A stretch of DNA of 44,768 nucleotides from Paenibacillus kobensis NBRC 15729. Its GTDB lineage: Bacteria; Bacillota; Bacilli; Paenibacillales; Paenibacillaceae. Both the position numbers and the translations under genes were made by a program. Numbering within the stretch: the stretch's first letter is position 1; every line of letters begins with the position of its first letter. This document shows positions 1 to 8,581 of the stretch, one piece after another. The notes under the pieces were generated by a model. That model was given only the letters and a program-made list of their open reading frames with translations, was not told where the DNA came from and made no database searches. The stretch is taken from NCBI RefSeq assembly GCF_004000825.1, contig NZ_BILZ01000051.1, positions 1 to 44,768 of the forward strand. The letters run 5' to 3'.

Positions 1-1337
1 GCATTCTGCTTCTTCACGACAAGCAGATTCTGGGCCAAAATATTAACTTTCTTCGGCGTAAACAGCGAGATATCCTGCATGGCTTCCAGTGTCAGTCGGG
101 TTGGGCTCGTAATTCGGACACCTGTCGCATCGTCAATCGTTACCTTCAGCGGCGATTGTCCCCCGCCGCTCAGGTTGATCGCCGACGGCGTTAATTCCAG
201 TTCGCTGCCATGCTCGGTTCCGAAGTACCGGTTATTGGGATCACCTGTCTTGGCGCACTCTCCGCCGTTGTGGCGCACGCTGCTAATCACCATTGCTTTC
301 TCGCCAGTTGCATCTGGCAGATACAAGCTCGCATGTGTGCCAACCTGCGGCATACAGTACATCACGTTCCCAGTCGGCGGGGCGAACGGGTACCAGTTCG
401 CCTTCGCGATGGACTGCTCCTTGTCGATATCCAGATGCAGCTGCACCAGCTCTCCCTTGACCGCTAATACTTTACCACTCAGCGACAGGCCAGTTAGTTT
501 ATTGTTATAGAGCGGCTCGCTCCTAACGCCCTCTTCTCGTGACAGAAGATAGGTAAAGCGCAGCAGTCCCCCGACCATTCGAGCACTGACCTCGCTGACA
601 ACAAGCTGTTTATGGCGAAAGGTGACTCGGTCACCGATCGCATACATTTCGCCCGTTTCGATCTCATAGCTGAAAAACTCGGATGCAGGCAGGTTCTCCC
701 CGCTCATTATCGCTTGACGATAGGCTTTCATATTTTTACTGGCTCTGTACGGCGTTTCATTCGGAATGGTGTAATGGCGGCCCTCCGGCATTCCAACGTA
801 TAACCTAGGCTTCGATTCATATACATCGCTGTATATTACACCGTTTAACTGACTGGCAAGCCGCTTCATGAACGCCCAATCCGTCTCTCCGTACTGATAG
901 ACCGGCGTACCGATTGCGTCCTGTTCCCCGATGCTCATCAGTACGTCGCTGCTGCGATAGGGCGTAAGGATATGTCTGATCACTGATTCGTAGCTCATTC
1001 CCGAGTCCTGGAACGACCGGTTGTGAAGCGTTCGATCTAACAGTATGGTACTGCTGGTTGCCTCCAATTCGATCGTGTAGACACGATTACGGCTCGTCGT
1101 TTGCACGGATGCAATGACGCCCTTGAACAATATTTTCTCATGCGCTTCGGTCTTGGCCCACAGCGTGATCTGGTCATCGGCCGTTGCGTGAACCGTGCTG
1201 CTGATGTTATCCGTGTCGGCTACAAGGCCGCGAAGCCTCATCCGTCCATGCTCGTTCGGTTTCCACTCGAATCGTATATCCTCGATTCGTTGAATCTTAT
1301 ATGGCGATTGGACATGCAGTTGTCCGACATCGATCAA
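1..1337 (-). CDS. VgrG-like spike protein, copy B (3' end outside window)
   Basis: Reading the minus strand from a TTG at 1337 gives an open frame of about 445 codons that leaves the window at position 1. The protein follows the layout of phage gpD/VgrG hubs. An N-terminal beta-rich hub domain comes first; the stretch YGETDWAFMKRLASQL matches the QYQETDWQFVKRLASHF stretch of the complete copy at 2956-4368. A gp5-like OB region follows (YCMPQVGTHASLYLP versus YCMPEVGDEVRLYFP), then the first part of a beta-helix needle (RLTLEAMQDISLF). TTG is chosen because AGGAGGGG at 1345-1352 sits 7 nt upstream. An in-frame ATG at 1355 exists but has no clear ribosome binding site. The gene follows the DUF4280 tip gene by about 36 nt. 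It probably forms the central spike that carries the tip and cargo. The family call is firm; the C-terminus, where any effector extension would be, cannot be seen. Confidence 0.8.
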   Translation of the reverse strand, partial: MIDVGQLHVQSPYKIQRIEDIRFEWKPNEHGRMRLRGLVADTDNISSTVHATADDQITLWAKTEAHEKILFKGVIASVQTTSRNRVYTIELEATSSTILLDRTLHNRSFQDSGMSYESVIRHILTPYRSSDVLMSIGEQDAIGTPVYQYGETDWAFMKRLASQLNGVIYSDVYESKPRLYVGMPEGRHYTIPNETPYRASKNMKAYRQAIMSGENLPASEFFSYEIETGEMYAIGDRVTFRHKQLVVSEVSARMVGGLLRFTYLLSREEGVRSEPLYNNKLTGLSLSGKVLAVKGELVQLHLDIDKEQSIAKANWYPFAPPTGNVMYCMPQVGTHASLYLPDATGEKAMVISSVRHNGGECAKTGDPNNRYFGTEHGSELELTPSAINLSGGGQSPLKVTIDDATGVRITSPTRLTLEAMQDISLFTPKKVNILAQNLLVVKKQN

Positions 1338-1373
1338 CGTTTTTCCCCTCCTCATCCATACACGGGATGATTG

Positions 1374-1784
1374 TTACTGCTCATCTTGGCCGGTCGTAAA
1401 AAATCGAATTTTCCCATTATTCACGCAATATAGGCTGGACTCTGCCTGAAGCGCCGGCTTGCCGTCAACCAGCATCGTCTGTTTGGCATTGGACCATTTT
1501 TGTAATATTTTCGGAATGCACGGCGGACCGGACAGCGTCTGCGATCCGTCCTCGGAAATTAAATAAATGACCTCCGTGCTGGTCTGGTTAGAGCCCATGC
1601 ATATGCCGAAGGACGGAATATTGTCTGGCTTGCAATCATCCTCGTTCATCATCGGCTTGCCCTTCACATACGCGCCATGGCTAACCGGCAAATTGATTTT
1701 TCTCGGATGCGTGCCGACCAGATTGTCTCCGCAGCAGCATCGCATTTGCGCCCCTCTGACGATGTAATACTGTTCGTCCGGCAT
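1374..1784 (-). CDS. DUF4280 PAAR-like spike-tip protein
   Basis: A small protein with the DUF4280 signature: YIVRGAQMRCCCGDN at the N-terminus, an SHGAYVKGKP segment, then IPSFGICMGSN, and late cysteines in GPPCIP and SLYC. DUF4280 is a PAAR-like family found with VgrG-type spikes in contractile injection loci, where it caps the needle. Its position between two VgrG-like genes fits that job. The start at 1784 (MPDEQYY) is preferred because GAGGAGG lies upstream. An in-frame ATG at 1808 would add eight residues but has only a weak GCGGG in front. Length is 136 aa, usual for a stand-alone tip, so no fused toxin is present. Metal binding by the Cys-rich part is inferred. Confidence 0.8.
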   Translation of the reverse strand: MPDEQYYIVRGAQMRCCCGDNLVGTHPRKINLPVSHGAYVKGKPMMNEDDCKPDNIPSFGICMGSNQTSTEVIYLISEDGSQTLSGPPCIPKILQKWSNAKQTMLVDGKPALQAESSLYCVNNGKIRFFTTGQDEQ

Positions 1785-1820
1785 CGTTGCCTCGACCTCC
1801 TCATTCACACAGTTATCCCG

Positions 1821-2348
1821 CTATTCAACTGCCAGCCGTTCTAGCTTTAGACCGGTAAAATCCCGGCGCAGCATGCTTTCGGCCGCATCCAGACGTACAA
1901 CGATGAATGGTATTTCGCTTTCCTTGACGCCGAATATCCGCCTGTTGCCAAGTCGATCGGCCTGCAGTATCGGCTTCTTCACCGTTCGTTGATCGTTGTA
2001 ATATTCCGTTCCTGATCCCAGCGCCTCGACTTCCTCGAAGATGGGCAGATAGTAGTTGTTTTGCTGCTCGTGTACCAAATCGACGAGTGGAGCAGCCTTG
2101 AAGATCGTATCAGGTGCATACAGCTCGATCAGCGGTTTCAGCTTGTCCGACACGAGGAAGAGTTGCTGATCCAGCACATCGGGATAGGCAGTGTCCTTGC
2201 TTGCGTCCACATAGAACATGAGCGAATCCATAATATGATGAGCCCGCTTCGGGCAAATGTCCCGTACATCTAATTGCTGCCGGATGTCGCACAGCATCGG
2301 CACATCCGCATAACGCTCGTCCTGGCGTAATCGAAAATAGTCCATCAT
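1821..2348 (-). CDS. Imm11/DUF1629-like protein, candidate immunity or adaptor
   Basis: A 175-aa soluble protein from MMDYFRLRQDERY, with no signal peptide or membrane segment. The order of motifs resembles the Imm11 (DUF1629) family of immunity proteins: a central LFLVSDKLKPLIE, a YYLPI strand, an IFGV strand, then RLDAAESMLRRDFTGLKLE at the end. The match is by eye and could be wrong. Its first ATG overlaps the stop of the upstream gene (ATGATGGA, with TGA at 2347-2345), so the two are translationally coupled. A longer in-frame start at 2387 would overlap the neighbour heavily and has no better ribosome binding site. Placed between a spike and a tip gene, it could be an immunity protein, a loading adaptor or a structural collar; no obvious toxin partner is seen. 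Confidence 0.55.
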   Translation of the reverse strand: MMDYFRLRQDERYADVPMLCDIRQQLDVRDICPKRAHHIMDSLMFYVDASKDTAYPDVLDQQLFLVSDKLKPLIELYAPDTIFKAAPLVDLVHEQQNNYYLPIFEEVEALGSGTEYYNDQRTVKKPILQADRLGNRRIFGVKESEIPFIVVRLDAAESMLRRDFTGLKLERLAVE

Positions 2349-2959
2349 GCCTCGTCCGCTCCTTGTGCGTCGTATACGAGCTCGCATGCATCCCGATATT
2401 CGCCTGCAAGTATTTTAAAAGCATGAGAACGCTCCATCCGGTTATACCATTCGCTGCTCGGAAGCAGGCGCGGAACCATCTCCTTCAACAGCTCGACCGC
2501 CCACGCATGATAGCTAACCAGCTCAAGCTGCATCAACTGCTCGATATCCATCACGGTCACTTTCCGCGCGTACTGCCCCAACTGCTCCTTCAACCCTTCC
2601 ATGCGGTCGAACAACGGCTGGAAGATGAAGTCGGCTTCCCATATCGTCGAGCAGTCCTCGCGATCCATGAACCAGTTCCCGTCATATACTTCAATCCGGT
2701 ACCCGGCCTTCCATTCCATCACCTGCGTACGCAGCAAGGAAATATACAAATAAGCGGCTTCTCCCTTCCGCCCCTCTTGCTGATGCCTGACGGCTTGCCT
2801 GCACGCCTCGTCGAACGAAGCAAGAAAAGCAGCATCTATCTCGGCTTGCCGACGGATGTATTCCGCTTCGATGTTCGGTAAATCCAGTACCCATTGAAAC
2901 AAGACAAATCGTTCGACAAAGTCATCCAGCGCGTCCTGCCTGTCCATGACTGCATTCAT
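2345..2959 (-). CDS. Conserved-looking helical protein of unknown family in spike module
   Basis: I do not recognise this 204-aa protein. It is acidic, soluble and mostly helical by composition, with no signal peptide, membrane segment or obvious enzyme motif. It is rich in Trp, Tyr and Glu and has long amphipathic stretches (YIRRQAEIDAAFLASFDEA, MDIEQLMQLELVSYHAW). The ATG overlaps the VgrG stop in an ATGA arrangement (ATG at 2959, TGA ending at 2956), a strong sign that it is made together with the spike. The downstream Imm11-like gene overlaps its stop in turn. Position suggests a spike-loading chaperone, a small effector or an effector adaptor; nothing in the sequence decides between these. 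Confidence 0.6.
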   Translation of the reverse strand: MNAVMDRQDALDDFVERFVLFQWVLDLPNIEAEYIRRQAEIDAAFLASFDEACRQAVRHQQEGRKGEAAYLYISLLRTQVMEWKAGYRIEVYDGNWFMDREDCSTIWEADFIFQPLFDRMEGLKEQLGQYARKVTVMDIEQLMQLELVSYHAWAVELLKEMVPRLLPSSEWYNRMERSHAFKILAGEYRDACELVYDAQGADEA

Positions 2960-4368
2960 GAGAGGTTAACCTTCGTCCCTAGTAGATTCACTTCATCTGC
3001 AATCGTCAATTGAGCGCCTTGCTGGATGATATTTACGCCTTCGGCGCCTTGAATAATCACATTTGTGCCCCCGCTGATATCAATATCCTCTTGAGCCTCA
3101 AGCGTAATCTTCTTATCGCTCTTAATCTCAATTCCGCCGTCATCCGTCAGCCGCATCATGAGCTGGCCGTTGCCGATAATCTCGATCGCACCGGGCTGAA
3201 ATACAATTTGTTTGCCGTGCTTTGTGCCAATGCTCTTGACCGATGGGTCGCTGCGTTTTGTTGTGTCTGCGCTTTCGGCATCAACGGAGCTGGCGGCGAA
3301 AGCGTCTTTCTCATGTTCATTCGGAAAATATAACCGGACCTCGTCGCCAACTTCCGGCATGCAATACCAGCCCGATCCGTCTGGGGAAGAATACACCGTG
3401 GAGTAAGGAAACCAGATCGAACCGTCGGATTCGCCATGGTCGATGTCAAGTTTAAGCTGCACTTTGTCTTTGGAGATGGCGCTTACTTTGCCGAACAACG
3501 AAGCACCGGCAAGCGCAAAGGGGTATAACGTCTTGCATCCCATACCATGCTTGTCCCTCAGCACATAGCGAGTCATGAGCAGTCCATTCTCAATCGTTGT
3601 CTCCGCACGGTACACATATAGCATTCGTTTTCGGAAAGATACCGCTTGGCATAGCTCCAGGAAGGTTCCGCTTGTCACCTCGTAACTGATGATCTGATCC
3701 TCATGAAGCTGCTGCCCTTCTCCGGCCGTCTTCTGCATATATTCCCGCAAGTTTTTGATGATGGAGTAGTTGAATTCGTTCAGATTATAGGGTTCGCCCA
3801 GATCCGGGACGCCGACATAAAATTTCACGCCGCTCTGCGAAGCGACGGGAACCAGTGCTGCATGAAAATGAGAGGCAAGTCTCTTCACGAATTGCCAGTC
3901 CGTCTCCTGATATTGGACAATCAAGCTGCCAATGCTGCCTCGGTTCGTCGCATGATCTACAACATCGGCACCCGAGTATGACCCGGCAATGTTCTGAATT
4001 AATTGATGATAGGATCTGCTTGTGTTCTGATAGGAACGCGACTCTTTGACAATATCCATCAGCATGGTTGCGCTCTGCGCTTCAATTGTCATGCGCCGCA
4101 CATTACGATGCGCATCGATCGTCAATTTGGTTACAATGCCATGAAACAGGTTGATTTCACGCTGTGTGCCATTTCGGATGCGCACCTCAATTTCGCTATT
4201 CTCCTCCTCTTGCTCGACATAGCGATCCAGCTTATCCTCCGCTACAATGCCGCTTATCGAGAACCGTACATGTTCATTCATCTCTCGAATAACGCTCAAC
4301 TCGACAATGCTCTCAAATTGGAACGGTGAAACGATGATATCTGCACTCGTGAGCACGGCTTTATTCAT
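2956..4368 (-). CDS. VgrG-like spike protein, copy A (complete)
   Basis: A 470-aa gpD/gp27-gp5-type spike. The first ~240 residues form the beta-barrel hub (SADIIVSPFQFESI, then QYQETDWQFVKRLASHF). Residues ~300-360 look like the gp5 OB domain (WYCMPEVGDEVRLYFPNEHEK). The C-terminal ~80 residues carry regular short beta-helix repeats (EIKSDKKITLEAQEDI onward) and stop with no extra domain. The start at 4368 (MNKAVLTSAD) is taken because GGAG lies about 10 nt upstream. The longer frame from 4440 would read back through the stop of the preceding gene. In contractile systems three copies trimerise to form the hub and needle between baseplate and tube. Copy B at 1-1337 is a clear paralogue. The family call is firm; the identity of its cargo is unknown. 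Confidence 0.85.
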   Translation of the reverse strand: MNKAVLTSADIIVSPFQFESIVELSVIREMNEHVRFSISGIVAEDKLDRYVEQEEENSEIEVRIRNGTQREINLFHGIVTKLTIDAHRNVRRMTIEAQSATMLMDIVKESRSYQNTSRSYHQLIQNIAGSYSGADVVDHATNRGSIGSLIVQYQETDWQFVKRLASHFHAALVPVASQSGVKFYVGVPDLGEPYNLNEFNYSIIKNLREYMQKTAGEGQQLHEDQIISYEVTSGTFLELCQAVSFRKRMLYVYRAETTIENGLLMTRYVLRDKHGMGCKTLYPFALAGASLFGKVSAISKDKVQLKLDIDHGESDGSIWFPYSTVYSSPDGSGWYCMPEVGDEVRLYFPNEHEKDAFAASSVDAESADTTKRSDPSVKSIGTKHGKQIVFQPGAIEIIGNGQLMMRLTDDGGIEIKSDKKITLEAQEDIDISGGTNVIIQGAEGVNIIQQGAQLTIADEVNLLGTKVNLS

Positions 4369-4373
4369 ACGGA

Positions 4374-4964
4374 TTATTCTCCTTCCTTCTCCTGAATAAC
4401 GACCAGATCGCGGATGATTCGGAAAGCGACTTCCTTCCAATCTGCATATTCCTTATAAGGACAACTGAATGTTCCCATTCCAGTTCGGCCCTCGTATTCG
4501 AAGAAGTACATAATCTGATACAGAAAGCCGTCCATTCCTGGGCTTTTGAATTCGAGATAGCCAACCTTCTTGCCGTGTACCTCATCGACGCCTTCCGAAT
4601 AGAAGAGATGCCCGGGATTCATATTTTTGAAAGCGGCCTTTGTACCTTCTACTAACTCTTGAATCCAATCATCCTCCAGCTCTTGATCGATTACATTCAG
4701 AGTGAAAGCAATGGCGCCTCGTTCATCCGACTTAATGATTTCGGGCCGCTCCTCATAAGGATATTTCACTTTGCGGGCTTGCTCGGACATATCCTCGAAA
4801 TCGTCTGGCAGCCAGAGCAGCACCTTGTCATCTAAAAATGCTTTTCGAACAAATTCATAATATCTTCCGCCAATCCGGATCGGCTTCTCCCCGAGATGTT
4901 CAATCGATTGCAGCTTCTCGGCTTCATTCAAAATTTCTACGATGCTTTCGTCCGAATATTTCAT
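4374..4964 (-). CDS. DcrB/DUF1795-like protein, possible spike or effector chaperone
   Basis: A 196-aa cytosolic protein with no signal peptide. The alternation of strands and helices, the early GGRYYEFVRKAF, the LWLPDDFEDM segment, the central helix WIQELVEGTKAAF and the late aromatic strand IMYFFEYEGRTGMGTF together resemble the DcrB/Mog1/DUF1795 fold. This is a weak, fold-level impression. In type VI systems DUF1795 (Eag) proteins are chaperones encoded beside VgrG that hold effector transmembrane regions. Here the gene sits 5 nt upstream of VgrG copy A. The ribosome binding site is GGAGGGGG before ATG 4964. The comparison with Eag is an inference from neighbourhood plus fold pattern, and a general structural role is equally possible. 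Confidence 0.55.
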   Translation of the reverse strand: MKYSDESIVEILNEAEKLQSIEHLGEKPIRIGGRYYEFVRKAFLDDKVLLWLPDDFEDMSEQARKVKYPYEERPEIIKSDERGAIAFTLNVIDQELEDDWIQELVEGTKAAFKNMNPGHLFYSEGVDEVHGKKVGYLEFKSPGMDGFLYQIMYFFEYEGRTGMGTFSCPYKEYADWKEVAFRIIRDLVVIQEKEGE

Positions 4965-5009
4965 TCTGAACTGCCCCCTCCGACTCTTCTTGGGTCCGAA
5001 TATAACAAC

Positions 5010-5032
5010 TGCCCGCTATCATGATGCGGGCA
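5010..5032 (-). terminator. Short hairpin between operon genes
   Basis: TGCCCGC at 5010-5016 pairs with GCGGGCA at 5026-5032 around an ATCATGAT-containing loop. It lies in the 79-nt gap between the 258-aa gene and the DcrB-like gene. The gap is unusual here because most junctions in the block overlap or nearly touch. No T-tract follows on the minus strand (AGTTGTTAT), so it is more likely an attenuator or mRNA-end stabiliser than a full terminator. Confidence 0.4.
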
Positions 5033-5043
5033 CTACCATTCTC

Positions 5044-5820
5044 TCAATCTACCAACACCCGCCGAGCTCCCCCTGCGCGAAAATCCGTTCGCGTGCGGCC
5101 GCCGGCGCCCGCTTCGTCCAGAATGCGGCAGAGCAAGCGGTGCAGATGAGCGTTGTCCTGCGGCTTGCGATCCGTGCGCAGCCGGTTGACTATGTATAAC
5201 TCAATCAGCTCTCTATCGATGGCCGATTCGTTCAGGCATAGCATTGCGAATGAAATGTCGTACGAATCGCTCGTGCCCGTCTTCAGCAGTTCGGCCGCAA
5301 AATAACGCGTAATAGCCGGAGAGAGTGCAGGACGGCCCCGGCCGGCGTGCGGCCGATGAATCAGGTTAAGCGTGTTGTACTCCGTCGCCAAATCGTCAAA
5401 GCTGGTATAGTCAAGCCGCAGCCGCGCTCCCTCCTTCAGCTTGAATCGCGCAAGCTCCAGTTCATCGTTCCGACTACTCACATCCGCATCCAGTACGATG
5501 CTTGTCTCATGAAACTCGATATCACTGCGTGTTACCGGTTCATGGAAGCGCAGCTTGACGATCGTCTCCCGGCCGTTCGCCTCATACGGAACGCGTACGT
5601 CCTCGTCCAATGCATACAGCCGCTCTCCCCACTTCACGACGCCGCGCGAAATCACGAGTTCACTGCCGTCGGTCCGAATTTCAACCCCGGCGACGATGCC
5701 GTCCGAGTATTCCGCCCATAAGAGACTCGTAAGGCGACGCGGATAATCCCGCAGACTCTCCAGCATCTCCGTCTTCAGGATGCGGCCTCGTTGAAAGCTT
5801 GGAAACTGATCCAGAAACAT
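5044..5820 (-). CDS. Unknown CIS-locus protein, possible baseplate or TssK-like component
   Basis: A 258-aa protein with no membrane segment. The N-terminus (MFLDQFPSFQRGRILKTEML, then a RRLTSLLWAEYSDGIVAG stretch) begins as a beta-rich domain. The middle alternates charged beta strands (GVVKWGERLYAL, IVKLRFHEP). The C-terminal third is helical (YIVNRLRTDRKPQDNAHLHR). This beta-then-helical plan and the 'GVEI ... VISRGVVKWGE' region recall phage baseplate wedge and TssK-type adaptor proteins, but no diagnostic motif is present and the call is only a suggestion. ATG 5820 has a strong GGAGGGAGGGG site. It lies just downstream of the Hsp70-like gene (48 nt). I do not recognise the family. Confidence 0.5.
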   Translation of the reverse strand: MFLDQFPSFQRGRILKTEMLESLRDYPRRLTSLLWAEYSDGIVAGVEIRTDGSELVISRGVVKWGERLYALDEDVRVPYEANGRETIVKLRFHEPVTRSDIEFHETSIVLDADVSSRNDELELARFKLKEGARLRLDYTSFDDLATEYNTLNLIHRPHAGRGRPALSPAITRYFAAELLKTGTSDSYDISFAMLCLNESAIDRELIELYIVNRLRTDRKPQDNAHLHRLLCRILDEAGAGGRTRTDFRAGGARRVLVD

Positions 5821-5868
5821 GCTATCCCCTCCCTCCTGCAGCTTGTCTCGTAAGCCATTCGGCTGCGT

Positions 5869-8553
5869 CTACTTCATCCCGTCAAAGAAATCCAGCTCCG
5901 AAGCGTCCTTCTCGAACGCGAAGAACCGCTTCTTGCCCAGCTGCAGCTGGCCGCCGAGTCGGGCTACGGGCACGACCTCGAAGCCCCAGCGGCTGTTGCC
6001 CGCCGAGACGAAGAACTTCGCTTCGCCGTTGGCGATGGAGTCCGTCTCGTCCTGCGGGATGACTGCGCCATAGGCAGCCGCGATGTCCTCGTATAGGACC
6101 GGCTTGTAAGACTCGGCGCGGTTCCCGTACACATACGTCAAGCGCTGCGCGCCGTCGATCCCCTTCACATGGAACTCGACATCCGTCGCGCCGATCGGGC
6201 GGGATATTGTACCGTGCGTTCCGCCGGTCCGCTCCAGGCTCGACATAAGCGTTCGTTCGCGACCGTTATGCGTGAACGCGGTAATCGCATACGGCACTGC
6301 CGCTGCCTCGTTCGTTACGTTCGCCTCGATAAAGCCCGCTTGGCAGGCGGTCAAATACCGGATCGCGCCGCGCAAGCAAGCGAGCTTCAGCTCCGGCGCG
6401 CGGCTGGCCTCCTCGGCCTTCTGCCGGAATTCGATGCTCTTGCCCGGCACGAATTCTTTGAGCGCCTCGCGGAAGACATCGATCCGGCATGATTGACCCG
6501 TCAGCTTGATGACGGAATAGCGCTGAAGCCGCCCGTCCTGGTACAGCTCGTCAAGAAACCGCCTTACGACGTCATAGATATCCGCGCGGACAAGCTGGGT
6601 CATCTCCCGAATCGTGAACACGGCCTTCGGGCAATCCTCCCGGTCGACCAGCCGCTCTTGATCGCGCACAGCCAGGAACCAGCGGTCAGCCGCCGCGATT
6701 CGCATCTCGCCGTCGATAAGCCCGCTCTCCTCATCCGTCGCGAAGCTGCCGCGCAGCATAGCCGTCCGGCGGAAGAATTCCGTCTTCAGCCGCTCCGCCA
6801 GCTCCCAGAGGAAGTGGTAATTGCCGCGTACGCGCCGGTAGTCATCCCTCATGCTCGTCTCGTATTCCTTGTACCTCGTCGGCAGAATGGCCTCCGCTTC
6901 CGCGTATCGGCGTTCCAATTCCGAGTAGACGTCGGCGACGCCATGATCGTCGACATGGCGGAACAGGTCCGTCGCCGGAATGTCGATCAGCGCATCGATA
7001 TCCGTCCGCTCCCGGCGGTTCCCCCGCATGTAGTGCTCGGCGAAGACGATTTTCATATATTGCAAAATCCGGTAGGTCAGATTGCTTCCCCCGAAGTTCG
7101 TATCGCCGTTCTCGTACGAGGTGCGAATATCAATCTTGTAAGCAACGGCGTTGTCCTCGACGCGGAACACGCACGATGACACGTCGGTCGTCCCGCCGCC
7201 GCAGTCGATGACGAGCGCCTCATAGTCCGCGCCGTCCTCCAGCCCGCCGCGCTCCAGCTGATTCGCGATCGTGTTATACAGGACGGCCGTCCCTTCGTCG
7301 AGCGCATGCTTCGTCTCGATCCGATATTCCGGCAACAGATCGGCGAACATATCGAGGAACTGCCGCTTCAGCTTCACCGGACTCGTCATATGCAGATGCC
7401 GGAACCGGCATTTGAACTGGTGCTCCGCCGTGCGTATGACATCGAGCAGATAAGCGCGAAGCACCTCGCGTCGGTTCACGGTCGCCGCATTGCCCTGCGG
7501 ATCCGTCACTTCCTCCAGCTTGTCGTAGCCGTTCACCCAACGCTTCATATTCCGGAACACGGTCGTATGTCCGGCGTATCCGGCCCGCTTCGCCAGCGCA
7601 AGCGCTTCTTGGCCGAAAGCGTATCGAACCTCGGAAGAGTCCGAGCAATCGGCTACGGCGGCTACCGTCGGCGACATCTCGATCCACGGCTGTTCCTCTC
7701 CCTCGGCGTTCGGGAACATCACGCAGTTGACGCCGCCCGGCCGAATCGTGCCGGCGCTAATGCCGCGGCGGTCCGGCGCGGCGACGTATGCCGCATCCAG
7801 ATAGGCGCCTGCCGCCGTATTCGAGGTGCCGAAGTCGATCGTCAGCACCGCGTTCGTCTCTTCCAGCTTGCGGATATCCAGCTCCGTCACCGGGATCTTA
7901 CCGTAATGCAGATGAACCGGCGGCTGCGGATAACGCTCATAGTACGTGCGATACAAGTAATCCGAATCCCGCTTGCGGAAGAACAGCAGGCTGTGGCTCC
8001 GGTTCGATGTCCGCTTGATCTCGGCCTCCGGGTCGGCGTACAAGACGAATTGGCCTGGCCGGGAGCCTTCCTTCACCGCATTCAATATGCCGCACAGCTC
8101 CCCGTTGCCATCGACGAGCAGGACGTTGGATTCCGCGAACGGCGCGTCGGTCGGCGCTTCGATGCCATAGCCGTCGCGGCTGTCCGTCCGCATCCCTTCG
8201 TACAGCGTAATGACGGCCGGAACCCGGATCGCCTCCAGCGTCCGGACGGGCGTGCTTAAGTAAGACCGAAGCGCAGCGGCCACCCGCTCGAAGCCGCCTT
8301 CCGCCTTCTCCCGGATCAGCAGGCTCTCTTCCGCGTTGCGGAACTTGAGCACCGTGCGGATAAGCTCCTCCCGGTCGAGGGAATGGACGATGCCGTCGAT
8401 CAGCTTTTCTCTCGTGCAAATGCCGCGCAGCTGGTAAGTCGTCATCTCCTCCAGCTGGCTGCGCGAGTAGCGGGCAGCCCCGTATGCCGCCTCCGTCCGC
8501 TCCGTCGCGCTTTTGTATAATTTATAGGAATAACCGCGACCATCCCTATCCAT
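5869..8553 (-). CDS. Hsp70/actin-fold ATPase of the CIS locus (SrfB-like candidate)
   Basis: An 894-aa soluble protein. Residues 1-230 have no recognised domain apart from a helical stretch (QLRGICTREKLIDGIV). From about residue 235 an Hsp70/actin-type nucleotide-binding domain appears: phosphate-1 motif DFGTSNT (240-246), phosphate-2 motif DCGGGTTDVS (450-459), and a later adenosine-type segment KLTGQSCRID. Classical DnaK is about 610 aa with a substrate-binding C-terminus; this one differs by its long N-terminal extension and a divergent beta-rich C-terminus. SrfB-type proteins are also ~900-1000 aa Hsp70 relatives, so that is one candidate family, but I cannot confirm it. A J-domain gene lies in the same operon (14385-14831), which makes an assembly or disassembly chaperone plausible. 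ATG 8553 follows GAGGAGAGG. Confidence 0.75.
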   Translation of the reverse strand: MDRDGRGYSYKLYKSATERTEAAYGAARYSRSQLEEMTTYQLRGICTREKLIDGIVHSLDREELIRTVLKFRNAEESLLIREKAEGGFERVAAALRSYLSTPVRTLEAIRVPAVITLYEGMRTDSRDGYGIEAPTDAPFAESNVLLVDGNGELCGILNAVKEGSRPGQFVLYADPEAEIKRTSNRSHSLLFFRKRDSDYLYRTYYERYPQPPVHLHYGKIPVTELDIRKLEETNAVLTIDFGTSNTAAGAYLDAAYVAAPDRRGISAGTIRPGGVNCVMFPNAEGEEQPWIEMSPTVAAVADCSDSSEVRYAFGQEALALAKRAGYAGHTTVFRNMKRWVNGYDKLEEVTDPQGNAATVNRREVLRAYLLDVIRTAEHQFKCRFRHLHMTSPVKLKRQFLDMFADLLPEYRIETKHALDEGTAVLYNTIANQLERGGLEDGADYEALVIDCGGGTTDVSSCVFRVEDNAVAYKIDIRTSYENGDTNFGGSNLTYRILQYMKIVFAEHYMRGNRRERTDIDALIDIPATDLFRHVDDHGVADVYSELERRYAEAEAILPTRYKEYETSMRDDYRRVRGNYHFLWELAERLKTEFFRRTAMLRGSFATDEESGLIDGEMRIAAADRWFLAVRDQERLVDREDCPKAVFTIREMTQLVRADIYDVVRRFLDELYQDGRLQRYSVIKLTGQSCRIDVFREALKEFVPGKSIEFRQKAEEASRAPELKLACLRGAIRYLTACQAGFIEANVTNEAAAVPYAITAFTHNGRERTLMSSLERTGGTHGTISRPIGATDVEFHVKGIDGAQRLTYVYGNRAESYKPVLYEDIAAAYGAVIPQDETDSIANGEAKFFVSAGNSRWGFEVVPVARLGGQLQLGKKRFFAFEKDASELDFFDGMK

Positions 8554-8581
8554 CGGATTCCTCTCCTCTGCCTGTCCTCAA

